Part shown: piece by piece, positions 5,375 to 10,415 of the stretch | Layout: every line of letters starts with the position of its first letter | Position numbering within the stretch: position 1 is the stretch's first letter | NCBI GenBank assembly: GCA_028871775.1 | Contig: JAGWMH010000048.1 | Location: 1 to 10,415, forward strand | Length of the DNA: 10,415 nucleotides | From: Betaproteobacteria bacterium | GTDB lineage: Bacteria; Pseudomonadota; Gammaproteobacteria; Burkholderiales; Gallionellaceae | Reading direction: 5' to 3' | Translations under genes and position numbers: made by a program | The notes under the pieces: model-generated | Database searches by the model: none | What the model was told of the DNA's origin: nothing | Seen by the model: only the letters and a program-made list of their open reading frames with translations

Positions 5375-6586
5375 ATGGAAAACCTGGGAAACCTGAAATC
5401 GGGCAGCGATGCGCTGTTTATCCTGCTCGGCGCCGTCATGGTGCTGGCCATGCACGCCGGTTTTGCTTTTCTGGAACTGGGTACGGTGCGAAAAAAAAAT
5501 CAGGTGAACGCACTGGTGAAAATCCTCACCGACTTTGGCATCTCAACGCTGGCATATTTTTTCATCGGCTATGGCATCGCCTATGGCGTCAATTTTTTCA
5601 CCGGCGCGGAACAGCTGGCACAGAAGAATGGCTATGAGCTGGTCAAGTTTTTCTTCCTGCTCACCTTTGCTGCCGCCATCCCCGCCATCGTTTCCGGCGG
5701 TGTGGCCGAGCGTGCGCGCTTCAATCCGATGCTTGCCGCCACCTTCGTATTGGTGGGTTTCATCTATCCGTTTTTCGAGGGGATCGCCTGGAATCACAGA
5801 TTCGGCATCCAGGACAGTCTGAACGCCTGGTTTGGCGCGGAATTCCACGACTTCGCCGGTTCCGTCGTGGTGCATGCAATGGGCGGCTGGATAGGGCTGG
5901 CGGCGGTGCTGTTGCTCGGTGCGCGGCGCGGCCGCTATAGCAAGGAAGGGCGCCTCTCGGCGCATCCTCCTTCCAGCATCCCGTTCCTTGCTCTCGGCGC
6001 GTGGATACTCACCGTGGGCTGGTTCGGCTTCAACGTCATGTCGGCGCAGGAGATCAGCAAGATAAGCGGGCTGGTCGCGGTCAATTCGCTGATGGCGATG
6101 GTGGGCGGCACATTGGCTGCGCTGTGGCTGGGCAAGAACGACCCGGGCTTCGTGCACAACGGGCCGCTGGCCGGGCTGGTGGCGGTGTGCGCCGGCTCCG
6201 ACCTGATGCATCCCATCGGTGCGCTGCTGACCGGCGGTATGGCTGGTGGCCTGTTCGTGTGGATGTTCACCCTGACGCAGAACCGCTGGAAGATTGATGA
6301 TGTGCTTGGGGTGTGGCCGCTGCATGGTTTGTGCGGCGCATGGGGCGGCATCGCGGCGGGCATTTTCGGCATGAAGGCTCTGGGCGGCTTGGGCGGTGTG
6401 AGCTTCATGGCGCAATTGACAGGCACGCTGCTCGGTATCGTCATTGCGTTTGGCGGCGGCTATGCGGTTTATGGCGTGATGAAGAAAATGGTTGGCATCC
6501 GCCTCGACCCCGAAGAAGAATTCAACGGCGCGGACTTGAGCATCCACAAGATTACCGCGACGCCGGAGCGCGAATCGGGCTGGTAA
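5375..6586 (+). CDS. amt: Ammonium transporter, Amt/MEP family
   Basis: A 403-residue inner-membrane channel that conducts ammonium/ammonia, expected to form trimers with 11 helices per subunit. Family landmarks: TM1 with HAGFAFLELGTVRKKN (27-42), the AER motif (111-113) with F98 at the position of the E. coli F107 gate, Amt signature DFAGSVVVHAMGG (159-171) with D159 and pore His167, and second pore His317 in WPLHGLCGAWGG. The twin histidines are 150 residues apart as in E. coli AmtB. There is no signal peptide: helix 1 starts near residue 12. The start follows AAGGAG at 5363-5368. No PII gene (glnK/glnB), the usual partner, is adjacent. The TM8-9 region reads AGSDLMHPIGAL, unlike the common AGC/PAC..V.P form, marking a divergent clade. 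Candidate sigma-54 and NtrC sites upstream suggest induction under nitrogen limitation. Confidence 0.93.
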   Translation: MENLGNLKSGSDALFILLGAVMVLAMHAGFAFLELGTVRKKNQVNALVKILTDFGISTLAYFFIGYGIAYGVNFFTGAEQLAQKNGYELVKFFFLLTFAAAIPAIVSGGVAERARFNPMLAATFVLVGFIYPFFEGIAWNHRFGIQDSLNAWFGAEFHDFAGSVVVHAMGGWIGLAAVLLLGARRGRYSKEGRLSAHPPSSIPFLALGAWILTVGWFGFNVMSAQEISKISGLVAVNSLMAMVGGTLAALWLGKNDPGFVHNGPLAGLVAVCAGSDLMHPIGALLTGGMAGGLFVWMFTLTQNRWKIDDVLGVWPLHGLCGAWGGIAAGIFGMKALGGLGGVSFMAQLTGTLLGIVIAFGGGYAVYGVMKKMVGIRLDPEEEFNGADLSIHKITATPERESGW

Positions 6587-6685
6587 TGCGGCACCAAAGG
6601 TGGGGCGTTTTCAGGATGCACTTCCGGATAGCCGAGAAATCCAGTAAAGTGAGCCCCCATCTATAACAATTAAAGAGCAAACAAA

Positions 6686-6916
6686 ATGAGCGTAAAAGGC
6701 CAGCAGTTACAAGACCCGTTCCTGAATACATTGCGCAAAGAGCATGTACAGGTCGCCATTTATCTGGTGAGTGGCATCAAGTTGCAGGGTCATATCGAAT
6801 CGTTTGACCAGTATGTGATCCTGTTGAAGAACACCATTACCCAGATGGTGTATAAACATGCCATTTCCACCATCGTCCCCGCACGTGCCGTGACCATCCC
6901 GATAGATGCCGAGTAA
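6686..6916 (+). CDS. hfq: RNA chaperone Hfq
   Basis: A 76-residue Sm-like protein that forms a hexameric ring and pairs small RNAs with mRNAs. Sm1 covers about 9-50 with Q9/D10 and K32 (proximal, U-binding face), [13 protein letters not shown] at 35-47 (Y43 at the F42 position of E. coli). Sm2 is [10 protein letters not shown] at 56-65, with the key YKH. The short C-terminal tail after residue 66 is usual in betaproteobacteria, whereas E. coli has about 102 residues. The rim reads R17-K18-E19-H20 instead of the E. coli RRER, so it is less arginine-rich. The ATG is preceded by a weak AAAGAG at 6673-6678. The 99 bases since amt show a small imperfect CACC/GGTG hairpin at about 6592-6602 but no convincing terminator. 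The following hflX overlaps its end by 11 bp. Confidence 0.97.
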   Translation: MSVKGQQLQDPFLNTLRKEHVQVAIYLVSGIKLQGHIESFDQYVILLKNTITQMVYKHAISTIVPARAVTIPIDAE

Positions 6917-8084
6917 TACACCGGCTGGTGCTGACACGGCAGTATTAGTTAGCCTGGACTTCGGCACGCCGGATTACGCGGAAAGCCTGGAAGAGTTGCG
7001 CCTGCTGGCGGAGAGCGCCGGAGTGCGCGCCGTGGCGCTGGTCGAAGGCAGGCGCCAGCGCCCCGATCCGGCTTTATATGCAGGCAGCGGCAAGGTGCAG
7101 GAAATCGCCGACGCCGTGATGCAGCATGAAGCTCCGCTGGTGATCTTCAATCACGACCTTACTCCCGCACAGATGCGCAACCTGACCGCGAGGTTGAATG
7201 CGCGCGTGATCGACCGCACCATGCTGATCCTGGATATTTTCGCGCAGCGCGCGCAGAGCCACGAAGGCAAGGTGCAGGTGGAACTGGCGCAACTCAGGTA
7301 TCTTGCCACGCGCCTGGTCGGGCTGGGCAGCGACATGGGACAGCAAAGATACGCAATAGGCGCGCGCGGTCCGGGTGAAACCAAGCTGGAACTGGACCGG
7401 CGCAAGCTGGAGAGACGCGTTCATTTCCTGAAAGACCGCCTGGAAAAGCTCAAGCATCAGCGTGTGGTGCAGCGCCGTGCGCGCAATCGCGCCGACGTGA
7501 TGTCGGTGTCCATCGTAGGCTATACCAATGCGGGCAAGTCCACGCTGTTCAACCGGCTGACCCGCGCCAACGCGTATGTAGCCAACCAATTGTTTGCCAC
7601 GCTGGACACCACTTCGCGCCGCATGTTCATTGAAGCCGCGCCCGGCGCCTCACCTGAGGACGGGAGGCGGGGAGGTGCCGGGGAGATTGTGGTGTCGGAT
7701 ACGGTCGGCTTCATTCGCCATCTGCCGCATTCACTGGTCGCGGCGTTTCGCAGCACGCTGGAGGAAACCGCGCTGGCGGATTTGTTGCTGCATGTGGTGG
7801 ACGCCAACAGCCCCAACCGCGACGACCAGATCGCCGAAGTCAACAAGGTGCTGCACGAAATCGGCGCGCAGCATATCCCGCAGATTCTGGTGCTGAACAA
7901 GATCGATCTGCAGGAGTTGCCCGCCGCTGTGGAGCGCGACGAATATGGTAGAATTGCGCGCATTCGCTTGAGCGCCAAAACCGGCGCGGGCGTGGATGCG
8001 TTGCGCGCGGCCCTGGCCGAAGCGCGCGCGGCGCGGGCGCCGCAGGATGTGCCGGCGCAGGAATGGCACCCCCTTAACAATTGA
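6906..8084 (+). CDS. hflX: Ribosome-associated GTPase HflX
   Basis: A 392-residue GTPase that splits stalled 70S ribosomes, notably under heat stress, and acts at the peptidyl-transferase centre. The N-terminal HflX domain (about 11-165) contains [10 protein letters not shown] (58-67), [18 protein letters not shown] (99-116) and the [12 protein letters not shown] loop (155-166). A coiled-coil at about 165-195 leads to the G domain: G1 GYTNAGKST (205-213), switch region TLDTTSRR (232-239), G3 DTVGF (265-269), G4 NKID (331-334), G5 SAKTG (356-360). All nucleotide-binding motifs are intact. The ATG at 6906 lies inside hfq (11-bp overlap, no clear ribosome binding site), implying translational coupling; I saw no better in-frame start downstream. 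Residues 246-259 are extra compared with E. coli HflX and are encoded by a palindromic 42-bp segment, listed separately. Confidence 0.95.
   Translation: MPSNTPAGADTAVLVSLDFGTPDYAESLEELRLLAESAGVRAVALVEGRRQRPDPALYAGSGKVQEIADAVMQHEAPLVIFNHDLTPAQMRNLTARLNARVIDRTMLILDIFAQRAQSHEGKVQVELAQLRYLATRLVGLGSDMGQQRYAIGARGPGETKLELDRRKLERRVHFLKDRLEKLKHQRVVQRRARNRADVMSVSIVGYTNAGKSTLFNRLTRANAYVANQLFATLDTTSRRMFIEAAPGASPEDGRRGGAGEIVVSDTVGFIRHLPHSLVAAFRSTLEETALADLLLHVVDANSPNRDDQIAEVNKVLHEIGAQHIPQILVLNKIDLQELPAAVERDEYGRIARIRLSAKTGAGVDALRAALAEARAARAPQDVPAQEWHPLNN
7641..7682 (+). repeat. 42-bp palindromic in-frame insertion within hflX
   Basis: CCCGGCGCCTC (7641-7651) and GAGGTGCCGGG (7672-7682) are inverted repeats with a single mismatch, which would be a G-U pair in RNA, around a 20-base GC-rich loop. 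The segment is exactly 14 codons in the hflX frame (residues 246-259, [14 protein letters not shown]). It falls between switch I and the DTVGF motif, where E. coli HflX, as I recall it, is about 13 residues shorter. Removing it would restore close to the usual spacing. Confidence 0.6.
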
Positions 8085-8107
8085 GTTAATTAACAGCAGG
8101 ATGGATT

Positions 8108-9316
8108 ATGGGATTGAATGACCCGCAATGGGGCAATAAGAACAGCGGCGGGCCTCCAGACCTGGAAGCGGTGCTGCGCGACCTCAATAAAAAGGTTGCC
8201 GAGCTGTTTGGCATCAAGGGCGGCGGCACGGGAAAAAATGGCGGTGGCAGTGGCCCATCCAGGAATTTCAGCAGCGGAATCGGCCTGATCATTGCAGTGA
8301 TTGCGCTGATCTGGATCGGCAGCGGTTTTTATATCGTGGATGCAAGCCAGCGCGGCGTGGTGCTGCGTTTCGGCAAGTATATCGAGGCTACCCAGGCCGG
8401 CCCGCGCTGGCACCTGCCGTATCCCATCGAATCCGTCGAGATCGTGAACCTCAGCCAGGTCAGGACGGTGGAAGTCGGCTACCGTGACCACGTCAAGAAC
8501 AAGATGCTGAAAGAATCACTGATGCTGACCGACGATGAAAATATCATCGATATCCAGTTCGCCGTGCAGTATTTCCTGAAAGACCCTGCCGATTATCTGT
8601 TCAACAACCGCGCGCCGGACGAGAACGTGCGCCAGGCGGCCGAGACGTCCATCCGTGAAATCGTCGGCAGGAACAAGATGGACTTCGTGCTGTATGAAGG
8701 GCGCGAGCAGGTCGCGGCAGCCACAACCAAATTGATCCAGGAAATCCTGGACCGCTACAAGTCCGGCATTCTGGTGAGCAAGGTCACCATGCAGAATGCG
8801 CAGCCACCTGAACAGGTGCAGGCCGCTTTTGATGATGCTGTGAAGGCCGGGCAGGACAGGGAACGCCAGAAAAATGAGGGCCAGGCCTATGCCAATGACG
8901 TGGTGCCGAAAGCCAAGGGCGCGGCGGCGCGCCTGATGCAGGAGGCGGAAGGCTACCGCCAGCGCGTGGTGGCGAATGCCGAGGGTGATGCCAGCCGCTT
9001 CAAGCAGGTGCTGGTGGAATACGAGAAGGCGCCCGTCGTCACGCGCGAGCGCTTGTACATAGACATGATGCAGCAGATCCTGAGCAGCAGCAGCAAGGTG
9101 ATGGTGGATCAGAAGGGCGGCAATAGCCTGCTGTACCTGCCCCTGGACAAACTGATCCAGAGCACCGGCGCGGCAGCGTTGCCGGATATTTCAGCGGCGG
9201 GCCGCTCGGCCAATATTGCGGAGCAGGTCGCCCCACAGCCTGCTGCGCTGAATGAGCCTGCCGCGCCGGTTGGGCGCGAGGGGTTGCGCGGCCGCGACAG
9301 GGAGGCACGTCCATGA
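8108..9316 (+). CDS. hflK: FtsH protease modulator HflK
   Basis: A 402-residue inner-membrane SPFH/prohibitin-family protein. With HflC it forms the large cage around FtsH that controls degradation of membrane proteins. The N-terminus is cytoplasmic and glycine-rich (DPQWGNKNSGGPPDLE, then GGG repeats to about 50), followed by one membrane helix at about 57-77. The SPFH domain runs from about 78 to 260 (DASQRGVVLRFGK at 78-90, WHLPYPIESVEIVNL). A long helical region (about 250-345) carries AYANDVVPKAKGAA and AEGYRQRVVANAEGDASRF. The Ala/Pro-rich tail is variable in the family. The start is set by CAGGA at 8097-8101, 6 bases before the ATG. The nearby ATG at 8101 is out of frame. It overlaps hflC by 4 bp (ATGA), consistent with equal synthesis of the two partners. 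Confidence 0.96.
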   Translation: MGLNDPQWGNKNSGGPPDLEAVLRDLNKKVAELFGIKGGGTGKNGGGSGPSRNFSSGIGLIIAVIALIWIGSGFYIVDASQRGVVLRFGKYIEATQAGPRWHLPYPIESVEIVNLSQVRTVEVGYRDHVKNKMLKESLMLTDDENIIDIQFAVQYFLKDPADYLFNNRAPDENVRQAAETSIREIVGRNKMDFVLYEGREQVAAATTKLIQEILDRYKSGILVSKVTMQNAQPPEQVQAAFDDAVKAGQDRERQKNEGQAYANDVVPKAKGAAARLMQEAEGYRQRVVANAEGDASRFKQVLVEYEKAPVVTRERLYIDMMQQILSSSSKVMVDQKGGNSLLYLPLDKLIQSTGAAALPDISAAGRSANIAEQVAPQPAALNEPAAPVGREGLRGRDREARP

Positions 9317-10191
9317 AAACCAATTTCGGCAATATCCTGGTCGGCGCAATCGCGCTGTTGATCCTGCTCAGCCTGAGCATGTTCGTGGTGGACCAGCGCC
9401 AGACCGCCATCGTGTTCCAGCTCGGGGAGGTGGTCGGGGAAAAGACCAAACCGGGCCTGTATTTCAAGATGCCGCTGGTGCAGAACGTGCGCTATTTCGA
9501 TGCGCGCATCCTGACCATGGACAGCATGGAGCCCGAGCGCTTCATCACGGCGGAAAAGAAGAACGTGATGGTGGATTCCTTCGTCAAGTGGCGCATTGCC
9601 GATGTGAAGCAGTATTACATCAGCGTGGGCGGGGATGAGGTGCGCGCCCACAGCCGCCTGATGCAGACGGTGAATGCCAGCATGCGCGAGGAGTTCGGCA
9701 AGCGCACCATCCATGAAGTGGTGTCCGGCGAGCGCGAGAAGATCATGGAAGTGCTGCGCCAGAAGGCCAACGCCGATGCGCAGAAGATCGGCGTGGAGGT
9801 GCTGGACGTGCGCCTGAAACGGGTGGATTTCCCGCTGGAGATCAGTGATTCGGTGTATCGCCGCATGGATGCCGAGCGCAAGCGGGTGGCCAACGAATTG
9901 CGCGCAACCGGCAATGCCGAGAGCGAGAAAATCCGCGCCGATGCCGACCGGCAACGTGAAGTGACACTTGCCGATGCCTACCGCGACGCGCAGAAAATCA
10001 AGGGCGACGGCGATGCCAGGGCGACTTCGATTTATGCCGCCGCGTTTGGCCGCAATACCGAGTTCTATTCCTTCTACCGCAGCCTGGAAGCATACAAGCA
10101 AAGCTTCAGGAACAAGGGCGATGTCATGGTAATTGATCCCAGCTCCTCCTTCTTCAGATATTTGAAGAATCCCGGCAAGGGCGGCAAGTAA
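9313..10191 (+). CDS. hflC: FtsH protease modulator HflC
   Basis: A 292-residue partner of HflK in the membrane complex that regulates FtsH. One N-terminal membrane helix (about 7-26) is followed directly by the SPFH domain (VDQRQTAIVFQLGEVV at 26-41, PGLYFKMPLVQNVRYFDAR at 47-65). Further family marks are VDVRLKRVDFPLEISDSVYRRM-type sequence at about 172-194 and the helical ERKRVANELRATGNAESEKIRADADRQ segment at about 197-225. The C-terminus ends FFRYLKNPGKGGK, as usual. Length is close to family norm (E. coli about 334; betaproteobacterial forms are shorter). The ATG overlaps the hflK stop. GGGAGG lies at 9300-9305, inside hflK, as its ribosome binding site. Confidence 0.96.
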   Translation: MKTNFGNILVGAIALLILLSLSMFVVDQRQTAIVFQLGEVVGEKTKPGLYFKMPLVQNVRYFDARILTMDSMEPERFITAEKKNVMVDSFVKWRIADVKQYYISVGGDEVRAHSRLMQTVNASMREEFGKRTIHEVVSGEREKIMEVLRQKANADAQKIGVEVLDVRLKRVDFPLEISDSVYRRMDAERKRVANELRATGNAESEKIRADADRQREVTLADAYRDAQKIKGDGDARATSIYAAAFGRNTEFYSFYRSLEAYKQSFRNKGDVMVIDPSSSFFRYLKNPGKGGK

Positions 10192-10196
10192 CGGCA

Positions 10197-10382
10197 ATGC
10201 TGAATTACTGGCTGATCGGGCTGGCGCTGATGCTGGTGATTGAGGGAATCGTGCCGTTCCTGTTTCCGGCCATGTGGCGCGAGATGTTCAGCAAGCTGGT
10301 GTTGCTGTCCGATGGACAGCTCCGTTTCGTGGGCATCAGCGCCATGCTATCCGGCTTGCTGTTGCTGTATTTGGTGAAATAA
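10197..10382 (+). CDS. Small DUF2065 (YjeT-like) membrane protein
   Basis: A 61-residue protein with two hydrophobic helices (about 3-25 and 42-60) joined by a loop with MWREMFSKLVLLSDGQLRFVG. This matches the DUF2065/YjeT family in size and layout, including the conserved EGI.PF..P.....M pattern. Function is unknown; it is regularly found directly after hflC, suggesting a link to the HflKC membrane complex. The ATG is only 5 bases after the hflC stop and GGCAA is a poor ribosome binding site, so it is probably translated by coupling. Confidence 0.88.
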   Translation: MLNYWLIGLALMLVIEGIVPFLFPAMWREMFSKLVLLSDGQLRFVGISAMLSGLLLLYLVK

Positions 10383-10395
10383 GTAGGGTGGCCTA

Positions 10396-10415
10396 ATGCC
10401 GAACTGGTTATTGCC
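10396..10415 (+). CDS. hisZ: ATP phosphoribosyltransferase regulatory subunit, 5' end only
   Basis: Only the first six codons are inside the window, reading MPNWLL, the usual beginning of betaproteobacterial HisZ. AGGGTGG (10385-10391) serves as ribosome binding site, 4 bases before the ATG. HisZ is a catalytically dead histidyl-tRNA synthetase paralogue that activates short-form HisG in histidine synthesis. The position after hflC/DUF2065 fits the common order hflK-hflC-hisZ-purA. The call rests on few residues plus synteny. Confidence 0.65.

Noticed and set aside
5121..5396. 91-codon + strand open frame overlapping the amt start
   Set aside because: No ribosome binding site, no recognisable domain, overlaps a secure gene start and carries the candidate promoter elements.
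5543..6547. 334-codon - strand open frame opposite amt
   Set aside because: Antisense shadow; the + strand has clear Amt motifs.
6592..6602. CACC-AAA-GGTG hairpin after amt as a terminator
   Set aside because: Only a 4-bp stem, and the T run (GTTTTC) is displaced and short.
9109..10197. 362-codon - strand open frame opposite hflK/hflC
   Set aside because: Antisense shadow of two well-recognised genes.

Overview
The window looks like a chromosomal segment of a betaproteobacterium. The gene order hfq-hflX-hflK-hflC-(DUF2065)-hisZ at the right end is typical of that class. The protein style (PAS/NarL-type signalling, AmtB-type transporter, DhnA-type aldolase) suggests the Nitrosomonadales/Gallionellaceae neighbourhood. 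That placement is inference from memory, not from a search. Every confident gene is on the + strand.

Layout. (1) 1-196 is a gene-poor left edge. (2) 197-2067 holds a class I fructose-bisphosphate aldolase, followed 20 bases later by a membrane-anchored DUF3014 protein. (3) 2155-2233 is a near-perfect second copy (77/79 bases) of the aldolase 3' end. The DUF3014 gene is therefore bracketed by 79-bp direct repeats with a 992-bp period. (4) 2273-4329 is a soluble two-PAS NarX/DegS-type histidine kinase, overlapping by 4 bp with a NarL/LuxR-type response regulator. (5) 4611-5024 is a free-standing receiver-only response regulator with its own upstream region, which carries a clean inverted repeat. 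(6) 5375-6586 is an Amt-family ammonium transporter. It is preceded by a well-spaced candidate sigma-54 promoter and an NtrC-like site, so it is probably nitrogen-regulated. (7) 6686-10415 is the conserved housekeeping run: Hfq, HflX GTPase, HflK, HflC, a small DUF2065 membrane protein and the first 20 bases of hisZ.

How it works together. The right third is a tightly packed, probably co-transcribed unit with 11-bp and 4-bp gene overlaps. It covers post-transcriptional control (Hfq), ribosome rescue (HflX) and control of membrane proteolysis (HflKC with FtsH). The middle is a signalling block of one kinase and two receivers next to a nitrogen-acquisition gene. A functional link between them is only suggested by proximity.

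No wholly new multi-gene system is evident. The items most worth a second look are an in-frame 42-bp palindromic insertion inside the GTPase domain of hflX, the aldolase-tail direct repeats around the DUF3014 gene, the regulatory sites before amt, and the inverted repeat before the receiver-only gene.
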